DNA of 64,000 bases from Robiginitomaculum_A sp036478535 (GTDB lineage Bacteria > Pseudomonadota > Alphaproteobacteria > Caulobacterales > Maricaulaceae). The stretch spans positions 682,001-746,000 of the forward strand of contig OZ245059.1 of NCBI GenBank assembly GCA_965224735.1, read 5' to 3'. Numbering within the stretch: the stretch's first letter is position 1; each line of letters starts with the position of its first letter. A program made the translations under genes and the position numbers. Below are positions 17,705 to 27,533 of the stretch, in pieces. The notes below the pieces were generated by a model that was not told the DNA's origin, did no database searches, and worked only from the letters and a program-made list of their open reading frames with translations.

Positions 17705-18575
17705 GAACATCATCTTCAACTTTTACAAGCCGCCTGGTTTTCAAGTTAAATCGGCAAGCAACGCCAATAAAACTACTCCAGCACTTTCCCGATACAGGGT
17801 CTAATATCCAATGGCAAAGCTCGCGCGTATTGTTTCCCGCTTTGCGCAAACCAGAGCGTATTACAAAAAGATCGCCTGCTTTTGGCTGGTTTCTGTGATT
17901 GGCGCGAGCTTCCAAGAGAGCGCCACTCATAGCGTCATCAGAGCTAAAATCAAAATCTGGCCAAGCAGATTTTAAGTGCTGAGCGCAATCTGATACTCGG
18001 CCAATAATGGCATCTGGCCGCACATAGCCAAACACATCGCACTCTTGCGGCGTAAACATACCACGGCCAATAACAGGCAAGTCCAACTTATCTGCTGCAT
18101 TCATGCTCGGCCTGCCAAGGCCTTCATCTGGGTTGATATTACGCGGTTTCGCCTCTTGTGGGAGTGTTACCACAAACTGGCTTGTCCGCTCGCGGACACG
18201 CTTGGGCCAAGCAAATACTTGCCGCGTGCGACTGGAAATGTGCGAGAGCGACTCCACAATACACGCCGATAAAATATCAGGTGTTTTGTAAACCATGTGC
18301 AATAAAATTATATCAGTTTCGCCCATGGACAAGACGCCGCTTTGTACGCGCATACCGTTACCAGGGCGAATTTCTTTGCGGTAAAGAATATGCTGCGTTT
18401 GTGCAATGATCTCGCTCGCGCCTATGGTTTTTGCAATGCGCGTATTTCCAAGATGTGCCATAAAGAAAATTCGTGCCTGCGCGGCGCGATCAAAATAAAA
18501 CCGCATATTAAGATGGCCAAGATCGTCTGCTTCCCACGCAAGCGCTTCGCCCAAATATGTATCTAGCATCGCCAT
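17661..18575 (-). CDS. Tandem hot-dog acyl thioesterase family protein
   Basis: 304 residues. The N-terminal half has a YbgC/FatA-like hot-dog signature (WEADDLGHLNMRFYFDRAAQAR), and a second hot-dog repeat begins near residue 170 (FTPQECDVFGYVRPDAIIGRV). Such proteins hydrolyse acyl-CoA or acyl-ACP thioesters. It starts 6 bases after the zur stop on the same strand, so the two may be cotranscribed. The substrate is not predictable. Its 3' end overlaps the truncated hydrolase, which could mean the last residues are not original. Confidence 0.75.
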   Translation of the reverse strand: MAMLDTYLGEALAWEADDLGHLNMRFYFDRAAQARIFFMAHLGNTRIAKTIGASEIIAQTQHILYRKEIRPGNGMRVQSGVLSMGETDIILLHMVYKTPDILSACIVESLSHISSRTRQVFAWPKRVRERTSQFVVTLPQEAKPRNINPDEGLGRPSMNAADKLDLPVIGRGMFTPQECDVFGYVRPDAIIGRVSDCAQHLKSAWPDFDFSSDDAMSGALLEARANHRNQPKAGDLFVIRSGLRKAGNNTRELCHWILDPVSGKCWSSFIGVACRFNLKTRRLVKVEDDVLTLLQSGIVNGLKP

Positions 18576-18581
18576 AGAATC

Positions 18582-19031
18582 CTAGGGGGAGCAGTTCGCA
18601 CAAAGACCATAATGCTCTATGACGGAGCGGCGAATTTCGAACCCTTCTGGGACGCAACCTATATGATCATTGGCCGAGCGCTCTTGCAAAGCGTCACATT
18701 TTTCGCAAATGAAAAATTCTGCAATATGCCGGCCCTGCGAATGATCACACGCCACGAAAGCATTCAACGCTTCAACCCTATGAATAAGGCCAAGATTGGT
18801 CAAAAATTCTAGAGCCCTATAAACGGTTGGAGGTTTGGGAGAGCCGATTTCTGGTTTTAATTTATCCAGCAAATCATACGCCTTTACAGGGCCATCTGTT
18901 TGTAAAATTAAACTAAAGATGTGTTCGCGCAGCGGCGTAAACCGCCGCCCTTCGCGCTCGCATATTTCGCGGGCGGAGTGCATAAGTGCCTCGGCAGATT
19001 TATGTTCGTGATCGTGTTTACAATGAGCCAT
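18582..19031 (-). CDS. zur: Fur-family regulator, Zur type (zinc uptake repressor)
   Basis: 149 residues with winged helix (FTPLREHIFSLIL … PKPPTVYRALEFLTNLGLIHRVE), a HSQGRH metal segment and CxxC pairs CEKCD and CANCSP for structural zinc. The PPTVYRALEFL wording and the His-rich start (HCKHDHEHK) are Zur-like rather than Fur-like. A Zur-type receptor operon lies at 34.2-36.6 kb in the same window. Confidence 0.87.
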   Translation of the reverse strand: MAHCKHDHEHKSAEALMHSAREICEREGRRFTPLREHIFSLILQTDGPVKAYDLLDKLKPEIGSPKPPTVYRALEFLTNLGLIHRVEALNAFVACDHSQGRHIAEFFICEKCDALQERSANDHIGCVPEGFEIRRSVIEHYGLCANCSP

Positions 19032-19236
19032 TTGACAACCTTATTCTCTCTTGTTTCTACCCTATAACAAAATTTTAGCAAATACACCCGTGAATTTTCC
19101 CCCATAAGCTAGAAAAATTCACCATTACTTATGGTTAACGACACTTTAGCATTGAAGCGCACGTAACATTGCGCTATTGACCCCTATTTTATAGAATAAG
19201 CTCGTTACAAAGGCGGGACATGAAGAGGTAATTATT

Positions 19237-20034
19237 ATGGGAAAAGCACCACAGAAATCAGGCATTACAGGCAATGTAATGCTATACGAAAACCCGCAAC
19301 CCCTAACCAAAGACAAACACGAAGGTTTTGGCGTTAAGCAGGTTAAAAAACCATTTGAATTTATGGCTAAAAGCCATTTCATGCCGATTACAGCTCCTGA
19401 ATTTGCATCTGCTTGCGGTAGCTTTCCAATCATCTTTGCAGGCGCAGAAAAAACACCGCTTGCCGTTATGGGTATTCGCACAGAGGAAAACCTTTTCATC
19501 GAAAAAGGCCAATTTGACAACCAATTTTATATGCCAGCCTTTGCGCGCCGGTATCCGTTTGTGCTTGCCGGCGATACAGACAATGACCGCTTTGTTGTTT
19601 GCGTTGACGAAAAAGCTGAATGCGTCACTAATAACAAACCATCACAGCCGTTTTTTGATGGTGACCAACCATCAAAATTCACTAATGAAGCTTTTGAGTT
19701 TCTAAAGCAATTTGAACAAGATCGCCGCGCAACACAAGTGATGATTAACCGCATTAAAGAGCTTGATTTGTTCGAGAAAAAAGAAATGAATTTCCAAGGG
19801 CAAAATGCCGATGGTAGCCCTGCGGAAAAACAAAAAATTGCAGATTATTTCGCGATTACAGATGAAAAACTTCGCGCGCTTGATCCAAAAATTCTTAAAG
19901 AATTTATCGACAATGGCTATCTTGCCGTTATCTATGCTAGTATGTTCTCGCTTGGTAATTGGCAGCGTTTGGTAAACATGACACTTGCCAGATCACAAGC
20001 TCAAGCAAAGAAAAATAAGCCTTTGAAAAAGTGA
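19237..20034 (+). CDS. SapC family protein
   Basis: 265 residues with the order typical of the SapC family: an N-terminal PITAPEFASACGSFPIIFAG block, a central RRYPFVLAGD … FVVCVDEKAE region and SQPFFDGDQPSKFTNEAFEFL. The role in most bacteria is unclear; some relatives are linked to surface layers or peptide resistance. A GAGGTAATTATT leader precedes ATG. No signal peptide is visible. It stands alone between zur and the dsbD-like gene. Confidence 0.88.
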   Translation: MGKAPQKSGITGNVMLYENPQPLTKDKHEGFGVKQVKKPFEFMAKSHFMPITAPEFASACGSFPIIFAGAEKTPLAVMGIRTEENLFIEKGQFDNQFYMPAFARRYPFVLAGDTDNDRFVVCVDEKAECVTNNKPSQPFFDGDQPSKFTNEAFEFLKQFEQDRRATQVMINRIKELDLFEKKEMNFQGQNADGSPAEKQKIADYFAITDEKLRALDPKILKEFIDNGYLAVIYASMFSLGNWQRLVNMTLARSQAQAKKNKPLKK

Positions 20035-20137
20035 TTGGAAACTTGTCCTCCGCGCTAGGTTTTTTATTGGTTCAATTTTATGTGAACCGCGAAAACACAC
20101 CCTAGTTATTAACCGAACCATTCTATATATAGAGCCT

Positions 20138-22264
20138 ATGAAAATTAGGCATATATTATTTTTTGTACTTTGCCTGCTTTGGACTGGATTTGCAGGGCTG
20201 CACGCAGGAGCAAGCGAATCGGCAGCTGTAAAGTCAAGGCACGCCACTGCGCAGCTTGTGACAACACACCATAGCGCCGCGCCAGGCGATACAATTTATG
20301 TTGGCTTATGGCTGGAACTTGAAAAACATTGGCATACCTATTGGCGCAATGCGGGTGGGCCTGGCGTGCCAGCCGAAATGAATTGGGACATCCCTTCCAG
20401 CATTATTATAGGGGATATGGTTTGGCCTATTCCACAAATTGTACGCACAGGGCCGATTGTTAATTATGCGTTTGAAGATAGCCTGCTCTTGCCAATGCCT
20501 GTACAGATATCAAAAGACGCAAAGATTGGCGATGTCATAACAATCAAGGCCGAGGCAGCATATTTGGTTTGCTACGAAGTGTGTTTGCCTGAATCGGCAC
20601 AATTATCCGTACCGCTCCTAATCGGCGCGCCTGATATTGATAGACGCTGGTCTTACAAAATCGGCAAAGTCATTAAAGAAGCTCCAAAAGAAGATGAGGC
20701 TTACGCAGCTACGGGGCGCTTGGAAAACGAAAAATTCATTATTGATTTTACGGGCGTGGCATTATCAGATGCTCAAGTTCGGGAAGCTTATTTTTTCCCT
20801 TATGAGCAAGGTTTAATCGAAGCGGATGACCCGCAAATCACCACCCTTGGCTCAAAAGGATTACGCCTTAGTATGGCGCCTGGTTTTGGCCTTGAGGGCG
20901 GGTTCAAAAAAGAAACAACGGGACTGCTGGCCTTTGAGAGCAAGCAAGACGAAAAATGGAGAAAGCGCGGCGTAATCGTCACGATTGCGCCCAACCAAAG
21001 CCTTGATATTGGTACACTTGCATCCGCTCACAATAGCGGCGCCAAAACAGGTGGCACGTTTGGGCTTTGGGCCGCGCTTGTGGGAGCATTGATTGGCGGG
21101 GTGATTTTAAATTTTATGCCCTGCGTGTTTCCAGTGCTCTCTCTAAAAGCGCTTGGCTTCGCCCGCATTGCTCATGACGAGCGCGGCACCATTCGCAGGC
21201 ATGGGCTGCTTTATGCACTGGGCGCGATTTTGTCTTTCTTGCTTTTGGCTGGACTTTTAATTGCTTTAAAAGCCAGCGGTGCAGGACTAGGTTGGGGATT
21301 TCAACTACAAAACCCGATTGTCGTGGGCGGACTAGCGCTTTTGTTTTTTATCATCGCGCTCAACTTATTTGGTTATTTTGAAACTGGCGGGCGCTGGCAA
21401 AATACGGGCGCAGCACTCGCACGCACTGACGGTAATAAAGGCGCATTTTTTACGGGCGTTCTCGCCGTTATCGTTGCTACTCCATGCACAGCCCCCTTTA
21501 TGGCAGGCGCGCTTGGGTTTGCTTTCTCGCAAACCGCAATTATAACACTCTTGGTTTTTCTTGCCTTAGGGATTGGCTTTGCTTTGCCTTTTTTGCTCTT
21601 GTCCTACTCACCCGCTCTATTAAAGCGCTTGCCCAAACCAGGTGCTTGGATGGATGTCTTCAAACAGTCTTTAGCCTTTCCAATGCTCGCTACAGCCATT
21701 TGGTTAATTTGGGTGCTCACGCAAATGGGCGGAGCGGATGCACTCGTGCGTGCACTTATGGCAATGCTCTTGACTGGGTTTGCAATATGGCTTTGGAAGC
21801 GCAAAGCGTCCGCCATAAAAATATTCTCTATCGTGGCTCTCTTGCTGGGCGGTTATTTTGTAGCAAGTCTTAAAATACCTCCAAGCCAAGCCGATCATAT
21901 GTCTAGCGAGTTTGAAATTATTTGGTCGCCAGAAGCTGTGAAAGATTTACAGTCTCGGGGCAAAACAGTGTTCGTAGACTTTACAGCAGATTGGTGCGTG
22001 ACGTGTAAAATGAATGAAAAACTAATTCTTGGTCGCAAAAAAACTAAACATCTGTTTAAGGCGATGAACACCACGGTCTTGATTGCAAATTGGACACGTA
22101 AAGATGCGCGCATCGCGGCAGAGTTAGCAAAACACGGGCGATCGGGCGTGCCGCTCTATCTGGTCTACGGGCCAAAATCAAGTGTGCCGCAAGTCTTGCC
22201 GCAAATCCTAAGCTATAAGATACTAAAGACTGCACTGGAAAAAACGCAGCAGAATGGTAATTAA
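20138..22264 (+). CDS. Thiol:disulfide interchange protein, DsbD/ScsB-like
   Basis: 708 residues. A signal peptide (to about HAGASES) is followed by an N-terminal periplasmic domain up to ~300, a CcdA-like membrane domain with NFMPCVFPVLSLK and ATPCTAPFMAGAL (the two membrane cysteines), and a C-terminal thioredoxin domain with DWCVTC near residue 619. It moves reducing power from cytoplasmic thioredoxin to the periplasm for disulfide repair or cytochrome c maturation. The N-terminal domain shows CYEVCLPES, a CX3C form typical of ScsB-type proteins rather than classical DsbD. Confidence 0.88.
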   Translation: MKIRHILFFVLCLLWTGFAGLHAGASESAAVKSRHATAQLVTTHHSAAPGDTIYVGLWLELEKHWHTYWRNAGGPGVPAEMNWDIPSSIIIGDMVWPIPQIVRTGPIVNYAFEDSLLLPMPVQISKDAKIGDVITIKAEAAYLVCYEVCLPESAQLSVPLLIGAPDIDRRWSYKIGKVIKEAPKEDEAYAATGRLENEKFIIDFTGVALSDAQVREAYFFPYEQGLIEADDPQITTLGSKGLRLSMAPGFGLEGGFKKETTGLLAFESKQDEKWRKRGVIVTIAPNQSLDIGTLASAHNSGAKTGGTFGLWAALVGALIGGVILNFMPCVFPVLSLKALGFARIAHDERGTIRRHGLLYALGAILSFLLLAGLLIALKASGAGLGWGFQLQNPIVVGGLALLFFIIALNLFGYFETGGRWQNTGAALARTDGNKGAFFTGVLAVIVATPCTAPFMAGALGFAFSQTAIITLLVFLALGIGFALPFLLLSYSPALLKRLPKPGAWMDVFKQSLAFPMLATAIWLIWVLTQMGGADALVRALMAMLLTGFAIWLWKRKASAIKIFSIVALLLGGYFVASLKIPPSQADHMSSEFEIIWSPEAVKDLQSRGKTVFVDFTADWCVTCKMNEKLILGRKKTKHLFKAMNTTVLIANWTRKDARIAAELAKHGRSGVPLYLVYGPKSSVPQVLPQILSYKILKTALEKTQQNGN

Positions 22265-22294
22265 GGATTAACTTTTAAGCGAGTATAAACGCGC

Positions 22295-23863
22295 ATGAGT
22301 AAAACGAATCTGGCATGGAAAAGCCTAAAAACGCTTGCACAAAGCGAATTACCAAACCTTACTGATATGTTTGAAAATGAAGCGGATAGAGAGCAAAACT
22401 TGTCATACAAGGTCGGCGGGCTTTATGTGGATTTCTCAAAACAAAAAATCACTAAAGAGGTCAATACCGCTTTAATGGCACTGGCAAAAGCTGTTGATGT
22501 AGAGGGTTGGCGCACGCGCATGTTCGCAGGTGAGAAAATCAATGTATCAGAAGGGCGCGCCGTTTTGCATCCAACTTTACGCGGCTCTGGCGATAACGCA
22601 AAGATAAAAAAACAAGTGCAAGACATGCGCGCTAAAACCCGTGAATTTGCCGAAAAAATTAGGCACGATAGGCACTTTAAAGCCGTTTTGCACATTGGCA
22701 TTGGCGGTTCAGATCTTGGCACAAATTTATGCTCTCAAGTGTTTGCAGCTCAAACTCACGCGGATTTGGATTTGCGTTTCGTTGTCAATGTGGACGGGGC
22801 TTCTATCAATGAAGCTGTAAAGGGTATTGATCCAAAAACTACATTGGTTATCATCGTTTCAAAATCGTTCACCACCCAAGAAACTCGCATGAACGGCGAA
22901 GCGGCGCGGGCATGGCTTGGGGAGTATGCCAGCACAAATATGGTAGCCATTAGTGCCAACAATGCTGGCGTGAAAGAATTTGGCGTGGCGCACGGTTTTG
23001 AATTTTGGGATTGGGTAGGGGGCCGTTTTTCTTTGTGGTCAGCCGTAAGCCTGAGCCTGCAAATTTGTTATGGCTCTGATATATTTGATGAATTTTTAAG
23101 CGGCGCTTTTGATATGGATCAACACTTTACAAATGCGCCCCTTAACGAAAACCTACCCGTGATGATGGCGCTTACCAGTGTATGGAACCGTAATTTTATT
23201 GGCTATCATTCCCAAGCCGTTATACCCTATTCTACGCGCCTTGGTAAATTACCAGCCTATTTGCAGCAGCTAGAAATGGAATCTAACGGCAAGGGCGTGC
23301 AACGCGATGGCCAGACGGCGAAAGACACCAGCCCAGTTATTTGGGGCGATGAAGGCACCAATAGCCAGCATGCTTTTTTCCAATATTTGCACCAAAGTAA
23401 TACAGGCGCGCCAGTAGATTTTATTGCAGTTTTGGAAGACGCTGAAAACAGACCCGCGCATCACAAAGCCTTGCTCGCAAATTGTTTTGCTCAATCCGAA
23501 GCTTTGATGGTGGGCAATAAATTAGCCAGCGTTGAAAAAGATCTACGCGCGCAAGGCCTATCGGAGTCCGATATTAGGAAACTTGCACCGCAAAAGTTTT
23601 TCTCAGGCAACCGCCCCTCCACCACCATTTTGCTAAACCGCCTTGATGCACGCATACTTGGGCAATTAATTGCCTTGTATGAGCACAAGGTTTTTGTCCA
23701 GTCCATCATATGGAAAATCAACGCATTTGACCAATGGGGCGTGGAGCTTGGAAAGGTGTTAGCGGGCGCAATTTTGCCAGAACTAAGCGGTAATGCGGCT
23801 TTAAACCATGATAGCTCGACCAATGCGCTTATTGCTCTTGCTCGCGAGAGCACAAAGCCCTAA
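22295..23863 (+). CDS. pgi: Glucose-6-phosphate isomerase
   Basis: 522 residues. Interconverts glucose-6-P and fructose-6-P. Motifs: HIGIGGSDLG, the family signature GGRFSLWSAVSLSL, and the C-terminal signature FDQWGVELGKVLAG, with the catalytic Glu region GKGVQRDG. It follows the dsbD-like gene by 30 bases and precedes hisS by 9, so the three may share a transcript. Glucose-6-P is also the substrate of the inositol-phosphate synthase at 39.2 kb. Confidence 0.97.
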   Translation: MSKTNLAWKSLKTLAQSELPNLTDMFENEADREQNLSYKVGGLYVDFSKQKITKEVNTALMALAKAVDVEGWRTRMFAGEKINVSEGRAVLHPTLRGSGDNAKIKKQVQDMRAKTREFAEKIRHDRHFKAVLHIGIGGSDLGTNLCSQVFAAQTHADLDLRFVVNVDGASINEAVKGIDPKTTLVIIVSKSFTTQETRMNGEAARAWLGEYASTNMVAISANNAGVKEFGVAHGFEFWDWVGGRFSLWSAVSLSLQICYGSDIFDEFLSGAFDMDQHFTNAPLNENLPVMMALTSVWNRNFIGYHSQAVIPYSTRLGKLPAYLQQLEMESNGKGVQRDGQTAKDTSPVIWGDEGTNSQHAFFQYLHQSNTGAPVDFIAVLEDAENRPAHHKALLANCFAQSEALMVGNKLASVEKDLRAQGLSESDIRKLAPQKFFSGNRPSTTILLNRLDARILGQLIALYEHKVFVQSIIWKINAFDQWGVELGKVLAGAILPELSGNAALNHDSSTNALIALARESTKP

Positions 23864-23872
23864 ACAAATCCC

Positions 23873-25354
23873 ATGAGTAAGAAGAATAAAATACAGCGCA
23901 CCAAAGCACGGCGTCCGCGCGGCTTTGAAGATAAAAACGCCGATGTGCTACGGGCCGAGCAAAAGCTCATTGTAGCAGCTTTTAGCGTTTATGATTGTTA
24001 TGGCTTTGAGCCGTTGCAAACCCCCGCCTTTGAGTATGCAGATGTGCTTGGTAAGTTTTTACCCGATGAAGATCGCCCAAACGTTGGTGTTTTTGCCTTG
24101 CGTGATGATGACGAGCAATGGATGGCGCTGCGGTATGACCTCACCGCGCCGTTGGCTCGGTTCGTGGCAGAGCATTATAATGACATCCCAAAGCCGTATC
24201 GCCGCTACCAAGCGGGCAGTGTTTGGCGCAATGAAAAACCAGGCCCTGGACGGTTTCGTGAATTTATCCAGTGCGATGCAGACAGCGTTGGCGCACCAGG
24301 CGCCACGGCTGATAGCGAGATGATCATGCTCGCTGCTGACGTTATGGAAGCAGCGGGGCTAGAGCGCGGGCAATACGCTATACGCGTTAACAACCGCAAA
24401 CTTTTAGACGGCATTTTAGAAGCAAGCGGTGTTCCTAATACTAAGGAAGGCAGCTTGCAAAGGCTGCAAGTGCTGCGCGCTATTGATAAGCTTGACCGCC
24501 TGGGCGAGAGCGGCGTTGCGGATTTGTTAGGCGATGGGCGCAAAGATAAGAGCGGAGATTACACCAAAGGGGCTGGGCTTGATGTAGCTGGCATTCAAGC
24601 CGTGCTTGGTTTTACTACTGCTAGCGATAATGACCGTGGCAAAACAATCGACACATTGTCAAAACTTGTCGGTACGTCCGAGCAAGGGGCAAACGGCGTT
24701 GCCGAGCTGAAAACTATAGATGAAATTTTGGGCACTTGTGGATATGGGCCAGACAAAGTTGTCTTTGATACCTCAATTGTGCGCGGACTTGGATATTACA
24801 CAGGCCCCGTTTTTGAAGCTGAAATTTTGGCGAATATTACAGATAAAAAGGGCCGCTCTGTGCGCCTTGGCTCTGTAGGCGGCGGCGGGCGTTATGATGA
24901 TTTAGTTTCTCGGTTTCGCGGCCAAGCGGTTCCAGCAACAGGCTATTCTTTTGGCGTGTCTCGTTTTGCCAGCGCCCTCTCGCGCATGGGACTTGTGGAG
25001 AACAAAGACACGGCGCCCGTTCTTATTTGCGTTTTTGATAAAGAGCTTATGGGCGAGTATTTCCAAATGGCGGCCGAGCTGCGCGCCGCTGGTGTTCGCA
25101 CGGAGTGCTTTATTGGCGGGGGCAATGTCGGCAAGCAATTAAAATACGCTGATAGCCGGGGCGTGAAACTGGCCGTGCTGATGGGCAGTGATGAAAAAGA
25201 TCGCGGCGAGGTTACCATTAAAGACCTTGTGCTTGGCGCAGAAAAAGCCAAGACTATCAAAGACAATAAAGAATGGCGCGAGAGCCGTCCAGCGCAAAAA
25301 ATTGCGCCGCGCGAAAAACTCGTCGAAACTATAAAAAAAATGCTCGAAACTTAA
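23873..25354 (+). CDS. hisS: Histidyl-tRNA synthetase
   Basis: 493 residues, class II synthetase. Motif 2 appears as GRFREFIQCDADSVG, the histidine-specific loops as RGLGYYTGPVFE and GGGGRYDDLVSRF, and the C-terminal anticodon-binding domain starts near 390 (PVLICVFDKELMGEY). A basic N-terminus (MSKKNKIQRTKARRPRGFED) leads into motif 1. Starts 9 bases after pgi. Confidence 0.97.
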   Translation: MSKKNKIQRTKARRPRGFEDKNADVLRAEQKLIVAAFSVYDCYGFEPLQTPAFEYADVLGKFLPDEDRPNVGVFALRDDDEQWMALRYDLTAPLARFVAEHYNDIPKPYRRYQAGSVWRNEKPGPGRFREFIQCDADSVGAPGATADSEMIMLAADVMEAAGLERGQYAIRVNNRKLLDGILEASGVPNTKEGSLQRLQVLRAIDKLDRLGESGVADLLGDGRKDKSGDYTKGAGLDVAGIQAVLGFTTASDNDRGKTIDTLSKLVGTSEQGANGVAELKTIDEILGTCGYGPDKVVFDTSIVRGLGYYTGPVFEAEILANITDKKGRSVRLGSVGGGGRYDDLVSRFRGQAVPATGYSFGVSRFASALSRMGLVENKDTAPVLICVFDKELMGEYFQMAAELRAAGVRTECFIGGGNVGKQLKYADSRGVKLAVLMGSDEKDRGEVTIKDLVLGAEKAKTIKDNKEWRESRPAQKIAPREKLVETIKKMLET

Positions 25355-25602
25355 TCGTCAGCAAGGTTTTTTATTTCAATAACAATACGGGTTTTCTTTA
25401 CGCCGTCTTTTATAGTCATAAATTTGTTACCGTTCATTTTTGTGCCTGCATTGCTGTCCGTGTTCATCAAATTCAAAAACAAGCATATCAGAATTTTCAG
25501 ATGTCTCGTTTTCAAGCGTTTGGGGTGAATTATTTCACGGATTGATGACAGTATTAACAAAAATGACTTGTTATATTTTTTAGAATACTGTTCACTAAGA
25601 GC

Positions 25603-26295
25603 ATGATCAGTACACAGCTTGACCTTCGTATAATCCCCGTAACGCCTCTTTCTCAAAATTGCTCACTGCTTTGGGACACGATCAGTAAGAAGGGCGTGCT
25701 TGTTGACCCAGGCGGGGAGAGCGAAAAGATCCTACAAACCGTAAAAGAGCTTGGCGTGAGCATCGTTGAAATATGGCTCACCCACGGACATCTTGATCAT
25801 GCGGGCGGAGCGGAAGATGTAAAAGCGGCCTATGGCTGCCCAATTATTGGCCCGCACAAAGACGATCAGTTTTGGATGGACCAAATATCCAAAGATTGGA
25901 AAAAATACGGACAAGAGGGTATGGGTAGAGACTGCAAGCCTGATCGGTATTTAAAAGATGGAGACGTGCTTGCTATTGGCGGCGTATTATTTCAAGTCGT
26001 CCATTGCCCTGGGCACACGCCTGGTCATGTGGTCATTTATAACAAGGACATGAAAATTGCTTTTGTCGGAGACGTTATTTTCAAAGGCAGTGTTGGACGC
26101 ACGGACTTCCCAAAATCTAACCCGCAACAACTCATCGATTCTATCACTGAGAAACTTTGGCCGCTTGGCAACGATATGAGTTTCATACCTGGTCACGGCC
26201 CCATGAGCACATTTGGCGATGAGCGCAAAAACAATCCTTTCGTTGGCGACACTGTGGTGGGTGATGGCAAAGGGCGATCGAGCGGCATACTGTAA
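25603..26295 (+). CDS. MBL-fold metallo-hydrolase (glyoxalase II-like)
   Basis: 230 residues with the metal-binding set THGHLDHAGG, HCPGHTPGH, FVGDVIFKGSVGRTD and PGHGP. This size and motif set is that of the YcbL-type glyoxalase II group, which hydrolyses lactoylglutathione or other thioesters. It is preceded by a 248-base stretch with no accepted gene. A CCCAATT/AATTGGG hairpin lies just after its stop (26310-26329). Confidence 0.9.
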   Translation: MISTQLDLRIIPVTPLSQNCSLLWDTISKKGVLVDPGGESEKILQTVKELGVSIVEIWLTHGHLDHAGGAEDVKAAYGCPIIGPHKDDQFWMDQISKDWKKYGQEGMGRDCKPDRYLKDGDVLAIGGVLFQVVHCPGHTPGHVVIYNKDMKIAFVGDVIFKGSVGRTDFPKSNPQQLIDSITEKLWPLGNDMSFIPGHGPMSTFGDERKNNPFVGDTVVGDGKGRSSGIL

Positions 26296-26381
26296 TTAGG
26301 CCTCAAAGCCCAATTATGAAAATTGGGTGCGTGTTATCCAAATGCTGTGCAAATGGAGAAACGATTGCGCGTCAATAAACC

Positions 26382-27524
26382 TTAGTCGCACGCTTCTAGG
26401 GTTCCGCCAGTGACTTTGAAAATTTGCGCCCAACCTTTAAAGGCTTTAAATAAGTTTTTATCCGTGCCAGTCATAAACACCTGAGTGCCTAGTTCTAATA
26501 GTTCGTCTACCAAGGCCGCGCGGCGCACCTCGTCTAGGTGGGCCGCCACCTCGTCCAAAAGCAATATAGGGCTATGGGCACTTTGGGCACGGGCATGAGC
26601 GAGAAACAAGCCGATAAGAAGCGCCTTTTGCTCGCCCGTTGAGCAATCTTTTGCGGGCATATTTTTATCCATATGGGAAACGATAAGATCGGATTTATGG
26701 ACGCCGCGCAAAGTTCGGCCCGCACGTTTGTCAATCGGGCGATCCCTTTGCAAAGCCGCTTTAATAAATTCATAAACATCGCGCTCATCTGCGCCGTTTT
26801 GATAAAGCGTTTCTGCTTCACCCTCAATGCCAATAACTGCTTTGGGAAAGGCACCTTGCGGGCGGGCGCTAATTTCTTCTTGCAGTTTTTGCAGTGTTTC
26901 AAAACGGGCTTTGGCTATTTTTGCACCGCGTTTAGCCAAGTCAGTTTCGAGAGCATCAAACCAATAATCGTCATCAATACCTTCTGCTAATAATCTACCG
27001 CGTTCCCTGCGCGCTTTCTCATAGGTCAAAAATGTACGGCCGTGGCTTTTACAGCGCGCAAGACACAGGCGGTCAAAAAACTTACGCCGATCCGCTGCTG
27101 GGCCAACGAATAAACGATCTTGTTCTGGCGTGAGCCAATTGACGGTGAGAAGTGCGGCAAAGTCAACGCCGCTGGCGGGCTTACCATCAATTCGAATTTG
27201 CCTCCGCCTCGGTGCATTTTGTATTTGCCCCGTGCCTGCTTTGATAAGATCATTACCCGTTTTTATTTCGCTAGCGACAGACCATAGACGCGGCAGAATT
27301 TTATCATCGCGCCTAACAATATCTTCAAGCTTTGTTCGCCTTAGACCCCGCCCTGGCGAGAGCAAGGAGATGGCCTCTAGCAAATTGGTCTTTCCAGCGC
27401 CATTTTCGCCAAATAACACCACAGGCCGTCCATCAAACTGAATGTTCAATTCCTCATAGGAGCGATAATTGGTTAGCAATAAAGAGTGAACAAATTTTAG
27501 GGCTTCAAATTTGAATTTGGGCAC
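26382..27524 (-). CDS. recF: DNA repair ATPase RecF
   Basis: 380 residues. Walker A at about residue 37 (GENGAGKTNLLEA), the signature region STGEQKALLIGLFLAHA and Walker B SPILLLDEVAAHLD. RecF loads RecA at gapped DNA with RecO/RecR. It lies 9 bases downstream of dnaN on the same strand, the classical order, but dnaA is not adjacent. Confidence 0.95.
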   Translation of the reverse strand: MPKFKFEALKFVHSLLLTNYRSYEELNIQFDGRPVVLFGENGAGKTNLLEAISLLSPGRGLRRTKLEDIVRRDDKILPRLWSVASEIKTGNDLIKAGTGQIQNAPRRRQIRIDGKPASGVDFAALLTVNWLTPEQDRLFVGPAADRRKFFDRLCLARCKSHGRTFLTYEKARRERGRLLAEGIDDDYWFDALETDLAKRGAKIAKARFETLQKLQEEISARPQGAFPKAVIGIEGEAETLYQNGADERDVYEFIKAALQRDRPIDKRAGRTLRGVHKSDLIVSHMDKNMPAKDCSTGEQKALLIGLFLAHARAQSAHSPILLLDEVAAHLDEVRRAALVDELLELGTQVFMTGTDKNLFKAFKGWAQIFKVTGGTLEACD

Positions 27525-27533
27525 AACGCGACG

